Assembly (NCBI GenBank): GCA_011364965.1
Contig: RDOB01000008.1
Coordinates: forward strand, 55,468 to 119,467
Length of the DNA: 64,000 nucleotides
Origin: Candidatus Heimdallarchaeota archaeon
GTDB taxonomy: Archaea; Asgardarchaeota; Heimdallarchaeia; Hodarchaeales; Hodarchaeaceae
Reading direction: 5' to 3'
Below the pieces are notes generated by a model that ran no database searches, had not been told where the DNA came from, and saw only the letters and a program-made list of their open reading frames with translations. The first letter of the stretch is position 1, and every line of letters starts with the position of its first letter. Position numbers and translations under genes: made by a program. Below are positions 6,597 through 15,427 of the stretch, in pieces.

Positions 6597-7724
6597 CTAT
6601 TCCTCTAAAAAGGGAGTTAAATCATGTGGCTCAATTTTCACCTGAACTAAACTATTAAGCTTGAATTTATCAACATCATAGGAGGAGATTCTAGCGATGA
6701 GAGGATTATTCATTCCTTCAATTTTAACTAAGATATTTGAGAATTTCCCCAAAAATACTCGATCAATGACCTCACCAGTGAAAATATTGTCTCCCTGAAA
6801 TTCATGGTTCGAATCCTCTATAGGATTAAGGTCAATTGTTTCAGTTTTAGCTAAAATTTTAACTTTCACTCCTTTTTCCAGCTCGGAAGGTCTACATATA
6901 AGCTGATGATTGCTAGGGAGCAGAACAATTGTACATTCATCGGTTATTTCTTGTATCACCCCTTCAAGAGACGTCGATTCACCAATGAAATATGCAGCAA
7001 AATAATTTTGTGGTCTATTGTATATAGTGGCTGGTTTCCCCATTTGAACAATTTTTCCTTCTTTAAGAACCAAAATCCTGTCAGCAATGCTTAATGCTTC
7101 ATCTTGGTCGTGTGTAACATGCAAACATGTGATCCCTAAGTCTTTAACTAAATGGCGTATCTCTGTTCGTAATTGTATGTTCAATCGAGCGTCCAATGCT
7201 CTTAAGGGTTCATCTAATAAGAAAATTTTTGTGTCTGCTGCGATTGCGCGGGCTAAACCTACTCGTTGCATCATTCCCCCCGATAATTCATTGGGAAAAG
7301 CATCGTATCTTTCTTTCAATCCGACCATATCAAGAACCTCGGTAACCAATTCAGTCATTTCATTGTCAGTCTTGGTTTTTTTAACTCGGGGAGAGAATAA
7401 CACATTGTCCCGAACATTCATGTATGGGAAGAGAGAATAATTTTGGGGCAGATAAGCGACTTCTCGATCTTCTGGTGGAAGATTGGTTATATCAAAATTT
7501 CCAATTACAATGTTACCTTGAGTTGGTTTGAGTAATCCTGCAATAGTTCTGAGTAGTGTTGTTTTACCAGCGCCTGTTGGACCTAGTATTACTAAATATT
7601 CTTTGGGATGGATTGTTAAGTGTAAATTATCAAGAACGGTTTTTTCTTGGAATTTTACTGTTAAATTACGAATTTTTATCGAATTTTCTGTGTACAATTT
7701 CCATAATTCTTGACGGAATTTCAT
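6597..7724 (-). CDS. ABC importer ATPase
   Basis: This 375-residue ATPase has all the standard motifs: GPTGAGKTT (48-56), Gln93 in YLPQNYSLFP, LSGGMMQRVGLARAIA (147-162), FLLDEP and His205 in HVTHDQDEA. The C-terminal 120 residues form a TOBE-like domain. It belongs with the oxyanion, iron and polyamine importer ATPases (ModC/CysA/PotA type). The ATG at 7724 lies 75 bases after the permease gene and the stop lies 3 bases before the second ATPase gene, so the two ATPases are co-expressed. The first 15 residues before the core strand are a short extra segment. Confidence 0.9.
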   Translation of the reverse strand: MKFRQELWKLYTENSIKIRNLTVKFQEKTVLDNLHLTIHPKEYLVILGPTGAGKTTLLRTIAGLLKPTQGNIVIGNFDITNLPPEDREVAYLPQNYSLFPYMNVRDNVLFSPRVKKTKTDNEMTELVTEVLDMVGLKERYDAFPNELSGGMMQRVGLARAIAADTKIFLLDEPLRALDARLNIQLRTEIRHLVKDLGITCLHVTHDQDEALSIADRILVLKEGKIVQMGKPATIYNRPQNYFAAYFIGESTSLEGVIQEITDECTIVLLPSNHQLICRPSELEKGVKVKILAKTETIDLNPIEDSNHEFQGDNIFTGEVIDRVFLGKFSNILVKIEGMNNPLIARISSYDVDKFKLNSLVQVKIEPHDLTPFLEE

Positions 7725-7799
7725 TTGGCCTTTGATATCCCAAGGAGAATACGTTAACTCCGTCCGAATTCTTCTTGATTGGTCTGAATTTGAAATCTT

Positions 7800-9497
7800 T
7801 TAGACTCTCCTGACCTTTTTCTGGCCAAATGTGGTTCGTAAAACTAGAATAACTAGACTTGTACACACTATTAAAGCAATTATTGCTAATGAAGCATTAA
7901 AAAATTGATGCTCGTTGATTAAATTTACAATGAATACTGGAGCTGTTTCAAATCCAGTAGCAACTGCCAAAGTTGCTCCCGTTTCTCCAACAGAACGAGT
8001 AAAGGACATAATAATCCCAGCAATAATTGAAAATTTTATGATAGGAAGTGTTATTAGATAAAATATCTGAAAATTTCGGGCTCCTAATGTTCTAGCAGTC
8101 TCTTCATAATATAAATCTAAATCCTCAAGCCCACCAATGACATTTCTGACAATGAATGGAAAAGTCATTGCTGAATGTGCCATGATTACGAAAAATAATT
8201 GATTACTTATCAATTGTTGAGCATTCCAAAATAATCCTACAGAAAATCCCAATGCTGATGAAGGAACTACATAGGGAATATCAACTAGTACATTGAAAAA
8301 ATTACTGATTCTATTCTTCTTTCGTGAAATAAAAATTCCCAGTGGTACTCCTAATAAAACATTAATGGTTGTTGCAACAATAGAGACTATCAAGGAATTT
8401 GCAATACTTCCAAAAAATCGAAACCAGTCGACTTGAAGTGAGGAACTTGTAAAACCGATTGGAATATACAGAATTAAAAAGAAAGACGGTATTAAAACAA
8501 ATAAACCTAAAAATACAATTGCCAAGGTGTTTCTCGTTGTTATTGATCTCTTTTCACTTAATTTCCTCTCTGTTTCATACCAGACTTTTTTAATTGGTAT
8601 TTTCACTCTTTTTGCGATTAATCTAGATGTTGACATTAATATTAGAGCAATAAAGATCATTGCAACACATAAAAAAGCAAGAGGGGGAATCAAATCGAGA
8701 TTGACTCGTGCTGGAATATCTATTTCATGTTTCCATGTTCCAATCAAAACGGTTCCAGTCCATACAGAAATTTGCGTTGCAGAAAGTACAGACATCACAC
8801 CTCCCGTATCACTCAAGCTTTTGGCTAAGCTCAGTATAAGCGAAGTTGCTACCCCTGAACGGAATAGAGGAAATGTAATGGTTCGAGCTGCAGTAAAGGA
8901 AGAAGCACCACAGGTTCTTCCAGCGATTTCTAAATAAACATCGATTTCTTCTAGGATAGCTGCTAGGGATCTGACCACATAAGGAAAAGTTGTGGTAAAA
9001 TGAAATAATACAAGAATTGGCAAAGCAGATGTGATTATCCTCAAGGAAAAGGGAGGAGATGAAATACCTGGAACAACTCCCCAAAATAAGGCAACGGATA
9101 ACCCTAATCCAGCGGTTGGAACAGCTAGAGGTAGTTCTATAAGTATATTCAAGATAGTCTTTATTCTTCCTGAAAGCATTCCTCTAACTAGTAGCCAAGC
9201 CAAAGGAATACCAAAGATCAAATCAACAATTGAGACAATGACTGCAACACTAACAGAATAAAATAATGCTTCTTGTATCATATTAAATGCTTCAGGTTGT
9301 GTCTGAAAGTAGGCAATCACGACCTCTGATTGCCCAAAGAGATAAAAAATAACATAAACTGTTGGTGTTAATATTAAAAAGAGAAAAAAAGCTAATACAA
9401 AGAAGTAAAAAATCTTTGAAAGAAGACGACTACTACTAAAGGCAGAGAAATAATCTAAGAAAAGTGAAGCGTTAATTTTTCTCTGTTTGAAAGTCAT
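7800..9497 (-). CDS. ABC importer permease, two fused halves (FbpB/ThiP type)
   Basis: The 565-residue protein has about twelve membrane segments and two copies of the binding-protein-dependent permease domain. Each copy has an EAA loop: EEIDVYLEIAGRTCGASSF in the first half and EDLDLYYEETARTLGARNF in the second. Such fused permeases serve iron(III), thiamine or 2-aminoethylphosphonate importers. The two unlike halves fit the two unlike ATPases downstream. No substrate-binding protein is encoded in this cluster, so it must be elsewhere. The flanking DUF47 genes and the arsenate-reductase-like remnant hint at a phosphate-like oxyanion or phosphonate, but that is inference. Confidence 0.88.
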   Translation of the reverse strand: MTFKQRKINASLFLDYFSAFSSSRLLSKIFYFFVLAFFLFLILTPTVYVIFYLFGQSEVVIAYFQTQPEAFNMIQEALFYSVSVAVIVSIVDLIFGIPLAWLLVRGMLSGRIKTILNILIELPLAVPTAGLGLSVALFWGVVPGISSPPFSLRIITSALPILVLFHFTTTFPYVVRSLAAILEEIDVYLEIAGRTCGASSFTAARTITFPLFRSGVATSLILSLAKSLSDTGGVMSVLSATQISVWTGTVLIGTWKHEIDIPARVNLDLIPPLAFLCVAMIFIALILMSTSRLIAKRVKIPIKKVWYETERKLSEKRSITTRNTLAIVFLGLFVLIPSFFLILYIPIGFTSSSLQVDWFRFFGSIANSLIVSIVATTINVLLGVPLGIFISRKKNRISNFFNVLVDIPYVVPSSALGFSVGLFWNAQQLISNQLFFVIMAHSAMTFPFIVRNVIGGLEDLDLYYEETARTLGARNFQIFYLITLPIIKFSIIAGIIMSFTRSVGETGATLAVATGFETAPVFIVNLINEHQFFNASLAIIALIVCTSLVILVLRTTFGQKKVRRV

Positions 9498-9516
9498 ACG
9501 CGAACGTCCTATTCTT

Positions 9517-10206
9517 TCATTTAACTGGAGCGGCCATTACGATTGAATATAGGTAATCCGATGCTTTACTACATGCATCTGAAGCATTTTCTAAGGCTTT
9601 AGCAGAGTCCAGAGACAAAAATAACACCGAGTTGGGTAATTTATCACTTAATCGAAGAACAGCTTCTTTCGCTAAATAATAGACATCATCACCTTGCCGT
9701 TCTAATTTCTCAATTTTGTTCCGTTTTACGAGAATTTTTTGGTCATTTACTCCCAATAGATTAAGAGTTTCAATAAATAATATAACTGAATCCCTTGTTA
9801 TCTCAGACAACTGTATAAGATATTCAATCAATGGATCAGGATAGTTTAGTTTTAAATTAAGCATAAGATTTGCATTTTTAGATGCAGTTTTAACCCAATT
9901 TGCTGCTTCATCGATTCTACGAATCATTCGAAACAGATCCTCCTGTATATTGGCAGGAAACTCCCCATGGATAATTTCTTTCTCTGCTAATTCATCTTGG
10001 ATTTTATCTGCGGTTTCTTCGTTTAAACTAATTTGAGAGATTATTTGAAGCAACTTTTCATTTGAGGTATGTTTTATTGATTTATATAATGAAATTGATT
10101 CCTCACAAGTTTTTCTAACAGCAGTTGCATGATTTACCAATTTTTCCTTAACTATAAGATTCCTATTTGATTTAAACCATATTAGTAAACTTCTCTCGGT
10201 ACTCAT
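9517..10206 (-). CDS. DUF47 / PhoU-like protein (copy B)
   Basis: With ATG 10206 the product has 229 residues and opens with MSTERSLLIWFKSNRN. It is a diverged paralogue of the protein at 4799-5506, with the same helical layout (INEETADKIQDEL and KLERQGDDVYYLAKE at the equivalent metal-site helices). A longer frame begins 63 bases upstream, but its extra residues (KKSYSFELRSQ) do not align with the paralogue, and CCGGAGTC lies 10-13 bases before the ATG. It is immediately upstream of the permease gene (19 bases), so the importer operon is bracketed by two DUF47 genes. A heteromeric DUF47 regulator of the transporter is possible. Confidence 0.82.
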   Translation of the reverse strand: MSTERSLLIWFKSNRNLIVKEKLVNHATAVRKTCEESISLYKSIKHTSNEKLLQIISQISLNEETADKIQDELAEKEIIHGEFPANIQEDLFRMIRRIDEAANWVKTASKNANLMLNLKLNYPDPLIEYLIQLSEITRDSVILFIETLNLLGVNDQKILVKRNKIEKLERQGDDVYYLAKEAVLRLSDKLPNSVLFLSLDSAKALENASDACSKASDYLYSIVMAAPVK

Positions 10207-10456
10207 TTGGTTTTGACTCCGGAGTTCAAAAGAATAGGATTTTTTTTGTTTGTAAACCCTTTGGATCAAAATCTGTTTTCACGTTTAAATGTTTCGTGGA
10301 TACAGAAGGGACTGTGTTTCTAGTATACAAAAAAACCCTATAAGATAAATAAATTGTTCCCAAATAATTACTGAGTAGCTGGGGGATATTCAATTATAAA
10401 TAAAGCAAAGAATGTTATTTATTACTCTTGAAACTTAAAAAAAAGAAATTTAATGT

Positions 10457-10877
10457 CTAGAATTCTGAATCAATCCATGAAGCGATCTGATTTCTTACTT
10501 TCCGAAATTTAGAACAAATTTTTCCCTTATTAATAGATCTAAGGTTTGGATCAGGAAAATTACGATATATAATTTTACCAGCTGTAGGGAAATAGGGACA
10601 GTTTCTCACGAGCTTTATCACATAGAGTTATTACTCTGTCAAATTTATCATTAAAGTATAATTCAATTGATTTAGATGATTGATTAGATATATCAATCCC
10701 AATTTCTCTCATCACTTCAATTGTATAAGAGCTTACAACAGTAGGAGAATTTCCTGGATTAAAAATCTCATACCGATCCCCCAATTTAAACCGTAGAAAT
10801 CCTTCAGATATTTGACTTCGAGCTGAATTACGTGTACAAATAAAAAGGATTTTTTCTTTTTGCAGTTTATCGGTCAA
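10457..10877 (-). pseudogene. arsenate reductase / low-MW phosphatase-like gene with +1 frameshift
   Basis: From ATG 10877 the frame encodes ILFICTRNSARSQISEGF, the CX5R active-site loop of thioredoxin-coupled ArsC and low-molecular-weight tyrosine phosphatases, and runs to FDRVITLCDKARE before ending at 10575 after only 100 residues. The missing C-terminus is present in another frame: after GAG AAA one extra C (base 10601) is followed by codons reading CPYFPTAGKIIYRNFPDP, then FRKVRNQIASWID, ending at a TAG at 10457-10459. This matches the family ending (C-x-x-FP, then a W/F-x-DP segment, then FRxVRxxI). Removing one base restores a protein of about 139 residues. It could be a recent pseudogene, a sequencing error or a frameshift site. 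Confidence 0.8.
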
Positions 10878-10933
10878 AATAATACCCTTGTTTTTGTATC
10901 GAATAAAGACTATACGTTTAATACCACAAAGGG

Positions 10934-11497
10934 CTAAAATGGGATTAAAAGTTTTTCTTCATCAATTAAACCAAAAGCTTTTAGATAAAGCAGGGTGGCA
11001 ATAGTCTTCCCATCAATAATTGATCCATTGCTTATCATCTCGAAAGCTAAAGAAAGTGGCATCATTTTCACTTCATGAATTTCATCATTTGGATTATAAT
11101 GATGTTCAATCTTCTTTAAATCCTTCGCTATGCATATCCAAAGGATCTCATTTGAATAATGAGGGGAGGGAATAAAATTAAAGAGTAATTCAACAGGAGA
11201 AGTATACCCTGTTTCCTCTTCTAGCTCTCGTCTAGCAGAATCCTCTATTTGTTCATTTATTTCAACTTTTCCAGCAGGAAATTCATAGGTTAACCGTTTA
11301 ATCGCATAACGATATTGTCTTACCAAAATTACAGTCTGAGGATCTATAAAAGGTGCAATTACGCACACTTGGGGAAAATCAACCCATATTCGTTCCTCTT
11401 GTGTCCCGTTTGAGACTAATACATCATCTACTACCACTCCAAAAGATTTTCCTTTGTAGGACATCTTTTCCCGAAGTTTTGTCTCTGGTTCTTCCAT
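10934..11497 (-). CDS. Nudix hydrolase, ADP-ribose pyrophosphatase-like
   Basis: The protein (187 residues from ATG 11497; a GTG twelve bases upstream is an alternative) has a complete Nudix box: GKVEINEQIEDSARRELEEE followed by TGY, that is Gx5Ex7REuxEExGu. EFPAG directly before it, and the region VILVRQYRYAI, are typical of ADP-sugar pyrophosphatases (NudF/ADPRase type), which cleave ADP-ribose to AMP and ribose 5-phosphate with Mg2+. No signal peptide is visible, so it is cytoplasmic. It starts alone on the minus strand, upstream of the arsC-like remnant. The exact nucleotide substrate cannot be read from the sequence. Confidence 0.88.
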   Translation of the reverse strand: MEEPETKLREKMSYKGKSFGVVVDDVLVSNGTQEERIWVDFPQVCVIAPFIDPQTVILVRQYRYAIKRLTYEFPAGKVEINEQIEDSARRELEEETGYTSPVELLFNFIPSPHYSNEILWICIAKDLKKIEHHYNPNDEIHEVKMMPLSLAFEMISNGSIIDGKTIATLLYLKAFGLIDEEKLLIPF

Positions 11498-11681
11498 CGA
11501 TAAAGCCACATTCCTAGCATATAATTGAATTTTCTAATTTTTAATAATTTAAATTAATATATAATATTGATTATCAAATTAATAGCTTTTAAGCATGAAT
11601 ATTATTAATAAATTTCTGTCTTGAGAAGAGAATATTAAAGCAATGAAAAAGGGAGGAGGAAAAGAATCCCTTAAAATTATG

Positions 11682-12989
11682 TTAAAAGTACTCTTTCTTC
11701 TCTGGAACGCTCTTCCAGTTGAAAAGTAAGACTATCCCACCAAGAAGAGCCATTGTGACCCAAAACAAAAAGGTAGATTCTGGTCCTTCCGCTCCAAGAA
11801 GAATACCAGATCCAAAAGTAGTAATAGCAGAGCCTACATAACCCCAACCATCAATAAATCCAGTAGCTGTGGATGCAGCTTTTCTTGTACCAAATTCCAT
11901 CGGAATTGTGGATACTAGTAATACATGGGGACCAAAGGTTAGAAAACCAATTATAATAAGCAGAGGAGCCCCTATTAACCAATCAAGTGGTGGAAGAATC
12001 GAATAAATGAATATTGAACCAGCTAGTGTTAAAAATAGTATACTAATTAATGGCATTCGTCTTCGTTCTAAGTATCGATCAGAAATCCATGTGCATGTAA
12101 TTGCTCCTATGGTTCCTCCTAGTGGAAAAGCAATGGTTTTCCAGAGAGGAAAAAAATCACCTTTAATGACTTCTTGGGCTAATAGATAAGGAAGCCATTC
12201 TGTAATTCCATATCGTACAATATTTAAGCAAAATAGTCCAAAAGAAGCAAATAAAACCGTTCGATTCCGAATTATTGATCCAATAGTATAAGAAAATCCC
12301 AAATAATTGTCTGTCCGGACATTTCCTAAGGTGGTTTTTCCTGCTTCCTCTTCTTCAATTGTAGGTAAACCAACCTCCTCTGGAGCATTTCGAACACGAA
12401 TGTACCAGTGAATTCCCGAGGCAAGCATAATCAAACCTGCGACCCAAAATGAAAATCGCCAATCCAAGCCGAGTGTAACAATCAAAAAGGTTGCTAAAAT
12501 CCAAGATATAGCTCCACCGATTTGATATGAAGTCCCCAGACGTCCTGACCACTTTCCTCGGTCATTGGGAGGGTACCAGTTTGCAACAGTCTTTACGGAG
12601 GGAGCCCAACCCATCGATTGGAAAAAACCATTTAAACCCCATAGAATAAACATCATCCAAACTAATCCATTTGTAAACCCAAATAATAGATTAATTATTG
12701 ATGATACAATTAAACCGATCGCTACAAACCGCTGTGCTCCGAATTTGTCTCCTAGAGCTCCATTGACGAATTGACCAATAGCGTACATTATGAAAAGTGC
12801 TGTTCCTACTAGACCAAAGGTGGCTGGATCGATAGAAAACTCGGCCATTATAAATGGTTTCGCAATTCCGATATTAACTCGCCCTAGATAATATGTCATA
12901 TATGTTACCCATACTGTAATAAAAATCCGCGCCCGCCAGTATCGCCAAGTCTCATTTATATCTGATTTCACTTCACTCATTTTTCTCAT
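11682..12989 (-). CDS. MFS transporter, GlpT/UhpT organophosphate antiporter family
   Basis: The 435-residue protein has twelve membrane helices. Diagnostic stretches include YYLGRVNIGIAKPFI in helix 1, GALGDKFGAQRFV in the first loop, and GWAPSVKTVANWYPPNDRG after helix 4, which match the GlpT/UhpT (organophosphate:phosphate antiporter) family. These exchange glycerol 3-phosphate or hexose phosphates for phosphate. The gene lies 21 bases after the nucleotidyltransferase at 13011-13775, suggesting uptake of a phosphorylated alcohol or sugar coupled to its nucleotidyl activation; this is inference. A second in-frame ATG at 12980 would shorten it by three residues. Confidence 0.88.
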   Translation of the reverse strand: MRKMSEVKSDINETWRYWRARIFITVWVTYMTYYLGRVNIGIAKPFIMAEFSIDPATFGLVGTALFIMYAIGQFVNGALGDKFGAQRFVAIGLIVSSIINLLFGFTNGLVWMMFILWGLNGFFQSMGWAPSVKTVANWYPPNDRGKWSGRLGTSYQIGGAISWILATFLIVTLGLDWRFSFWVAGLIMLASGIHWYIRVRNAPEEVGLPTIEEEEAGKTTLGNVRTDNYLGFSYTIGSIIRNRTVLFASFGLFCLNIVRYGITEWLPYLLAQEVIKGDFFPLWKTIAFPLGGTIGAITCTWISDRYLERRRMPLISILFLTLAGSIFIYSILPPLDWLIGAPLLIIIGFLTFGPHVLLVSTIPMEFGTRKAASTATGFIDGWGYVGSAITTFGSGILLGAEGPESTFLFWVTMALLGGIVLLFNWKSVPEKKEYF

Positions 12990-13010
12990 CCCATTATGTC
13001 TGAGTCGAAC

Positions 13011-13775
13011 TTAAAGTAAGCCTTTCTTGATCAATTGTTTTGCGTATTCATAATCTTGCATCGTATCTATCTCAACCCATCCCTTTTGAATATCCACAGA
13101 ATGAACAGGGTACCCCCTTGCAATCAATTCTTGAATCATGTCCGTTAAATAAGCATAATCTAAAATTGTGGCATCATGAAAACGTCCTTCGAACTTACAC
13201 CATTTATTATCTCTTACACGATAATAATTTCTTCTGAAAGTTTCCGAACCTTTCTTAGAAAATTTAGCTAATCCAATAAATTCCCCATATGCTACAGCTG
13301 GATTGAAAAATTTGGATAAGCGAGTTACTAGCCCATCCTCAACACATGCAAGCTCTGCCTCATCTGTGGGATGTTCAGTGCGGCCCTTATATCTTTCTTC
13401 CCATTCAGTGTCGATAATTAAGCTGATATCATGTGGTGAATCCAAGAGTTTTTGTATTACTTCTTTTGAATATAAAATATCGCAATAGGAAACCAGAAAT
13501 TCGTCTTGCATGAATTCCTCAGCATAAAAAAGAGAGCTAAGAATATTATTCTTAAGATAGTTATCGTTGTCAAAGTATGTTAAATTTGGTATTGTGAATT
13601 TCTCTTTCTGATAACCTCTTACTACTGCGATCTCATCTATACCACAGCTTCTATAGGCTTCGAGAAGTCTCTGTAATATTGGTTTCCCTTCTATTGGAAC
13701 TAATGTTTTAGGGCTATCATCCGTTAAAGGTCGCATTCGCGAACTAGGTCCTGCTGCTAATATAATTGCCTTCAT
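13011..13775 (-). CDS. LicC-like nucleotidyltransferase
   Basis: This 254-residue enzyme has the sugar/alcohol-phosphate nucleotidyltransferase fold. The N-terminal signature is MKAIILAAGPSSRMRPLTDD followed by SPKTLVPI, the acceptor-side aspartate lies in VSYCDILYSK, and KGWVEIDTMQDY provides the second metal-site region. The length and the VEIDT ending resemble LicC-type choline-phosphate cytidylyltransferases and the NTP-transferases found with phosphonate genes. It would transfer CMP (or another NMP) to a phosphorylated alcohol, giving an activated head group for lipids or glycans. It is transcribed with the GlpT-like transporter and is divergent from a paralogue at 13901-14803. Confidence 0.85.
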   Translation of the reverse strand: MKAIILAAGPSSRMRPLTDDSPKTLVPIEGKPILQRLLEAYRSCGIDEIAVVRGYQKEKFTIPNLTYFDNDNYLKNNILSSLFYAEEFMQDEFLVSYCDILYSKEVIQKLLDSPHDISLIIDTEWEERYKGRTEHPTDEAELACVEDGLVTRLSKFFNPAVAYGEFIGLAKFSKKGSETFRRNYYRVRDNKWCKFEGRFHDATILDYAYLTDMIQELIARGYPVHSVDIQKGWVEIDTMQDYEYAKQLIKKGLL

Positions 13776-13900
13776 TATTGACTTACCACTGTTTTCTATG
13801 TTATTTAGTGCTGAAGAGATTTTTTGTCATATCAGTTTGTAAATATTTTTAAGTATTATATGATTTTCATTAACATATACAGGAAAATAGAAGATATGAT

Positions 13901-14803
13901 ATGGTTTTTATTAAAAAAGTTCATTCGGGTAGTAAAACCTATTATTATCTTGTCCAGAGTATTTCTGATGGACGAGTAAATATATCACAGAATACCATTC
14001 GACGCTTAACGCCTGAAGAAGCCAATGATCCTACTTTTATATCGAAATTTCTTCAGGAAAATCCAAAATATCAGAAAACAGGAATTCAAGCTATCATTCT
14101 AGCTGCAGGTAAATCACAAAGACTATTCCCTTATTCTCAGGATTTACCTAAAGTATTGATTCCAATTGAGAAGAAAACAATCTTGGAGCATTCGATCGAT
14201 AATTTACATTCTAATGGAATTAATGAATTGTTCGTGGTCACTGGATTTCAAGATGAGAAAATAAGAAGAAAAATCAAAAGTAATGTTAAATATATTTTTA
14301 ATCCATTTTTTACTGTTTCAAATATACTCGCCTCGGTTTGGTTTGCTCTTTCGGATATGAAAGGACCCTTATTTATCTTATATGGTGATATTCTTTATAA
14401 TAAACAGATTATAACTGATCTTTTAAAGGATGAACACGACTTCTCCGTGGCTATTACAACTTATCAAGGAAAAATTGGTGCAGAAAAGGTTCTCGTTGAA
14501 AACGAATATATTCTAGAAGCGAATAAAGATATATATCCCAATCTTACATCTTATGAATATGCAGGGATTGCCAAATTTAATACAACTGGAGTTGGGTATT
14601 TAAAAGAAACGTTAGAAGAGATGTCACGAGAAGAGGGGTTTTTAACATATCTATTTACAGATATTCTTGAACGTTTGATTCTAAAAGGCCATAAGATTTT
14701 CACAATTCATATATCCCCTGACGAATGGATTGATATTGATATCCCCAAGGATATTCACCGTGCGAGTAATGAGATTCTACCCAATCTATTGAAACACCGA
14801 TGA
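13901..14803 (+). CDS. LicC-like nucleotidyltransferase with an N-terminal extra domain
   Basis: This 300-residue protein is a paralogue of the divergent gene at 13011-13775: AIILAAGKSQRLFPYSQD, LPKVLIPIEKK, ILYGDILYNK and EWIDIDIPKDI mark the catalytic core from about residue 63. The first 60 residues are absent from the paralogue. They read MVFIKKVHSGSKTYYYLVQS then ISDGRVNISQNTIRRLT, a beta-hairpin-like pattern much like the start of many IS1634/IS4-type transposases (xYYYLVxS...GKVxQxxI). There is no transposase catalytic domain, so this is a small shared module fused to an enzyme. Which phosphorylated compound it activates is unknown. The 125-base divergent gap holds TATA-like AT-rich stretches for both genes. 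Confidence 0.83.
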   Translation: MVFIKKVHSGSKTYYYLVQSISDGRVNISQNTIRRLTPEEANDPTFISKFLQENPKYQKTGIQAIILAAGKSQRLFPYSQDLPKVLIPIEKKTILEHSIDNLHSNGINELFVVTGFQDEKIRRKIKSNVKYIFNPFFTVSNILASVWFALSDMKGPLFILYGDILYNKQIITDLLKDEHDFSVAITTYQGKIGAEKVLVENEYILEANKDIYPNLTSYEYAGIAKFNTTGVGYLKETLEEMSREEGFLTYLFTDILERLILKGHKIFTIHISPDEWIDIDIPKDIHRASNEILPNLLKHR

Positions 14804-14815
14804 TTTTGGTAAAAA

Positions 14816-15169
14816 TCAGTGTTTCCTTAATGTTGGCATTTCAGGTAATTCCCTCTTACTCTCTGTATATGATTTCAAAAAATGCAACAAACCAGCATAA
14901 AAGATTGACGTAGCAATAATAAGGAGGGAGAAAACCTGCAAGAAGCTTATTGTGTTTACTTTTCCGAGATATTCATCTGTATAAATTAAAACTTGTTGCT
15001 GAGTAACAACAGTTTCATTTTCAATTGTATCTAATGTTGCTACTCGATATGTAGGCATGGTATATGTCAAGATATTATATACTAAAACGCTAAAACTTGT
15101 TATAATAACCAGAACCATTATGATGGTTAGAATGAATACAAAGACCTTTGTTACGCCTGAATTCGACAT
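14816..15169 (-). CDS. small membrane protein, two TM helices
   Basis: The 117-residue product has a hydrophobic helix at residues 8-35 (VFVFILTIIMVLVIITSFSV) and a second at about 74-94 (ISFLQVFSLLIIATSIFYAG), with an intervening outside segment of about 40 residues (TYRVATLDTIENETVVTQQQ). The short tail is basic. I do not recognise a family. It is convergent with the nucleotidyltransferase at 13901-14803 (12 bases apart) and stands alone on its strand. Confidence 0.6.
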   Translation of the reverse strand: MSNSGVTKVFVFILTIIMVLVIITSFSVLVYNILTYTMPTYRVATLDTIENETVVTQQQVLIYTDEYLGKVNTISFLQVFSLLIIATSIFYAGLLHFLKSYTESKRELPEMPTLRKH

Positions 15170-15427
15170 GATGAGTACGACTCCGTGACAATTATTTGGG
15201 TAAAGGAGATCTAGTGATTTAAATTATTCCGAATTGAGTTCTGAGGAAAAAATCTTCTCCCTAGAATTAAAAGGGATTATTTGGATAAGCATGCTTTGTG
15301 AGAATAGCTTTCTCAATATCGGTTTACAAAATGGCTGAATTTAGGTTATAACCTGTTGAATGTTTTTAATAATGTCCTGTAAGCTTAAAAAGAATCACAA
15401 TTTATCGTAAATTCTTGGTGAATTATT

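Noticed and set aside
6806..6816. GGTTCGAATCC, the typical tRNA T-loop sequence
   Set aside because: It lies inside an ATPase gene, and the flanks cannot pair to form T-arm or acceptor stems.
7666..7866. Open frame between the ATPase and permease genes of the importer
   Set aside because: It overlaps both genes, has no family features and is explained as a chance frame.
13901..14000. Possible insertion sequence, because of the transposase-like start
   Set aside because: The frame continues into a nucleotidyltransferase, there is no DDE domain, and I saw no terminal repeats.
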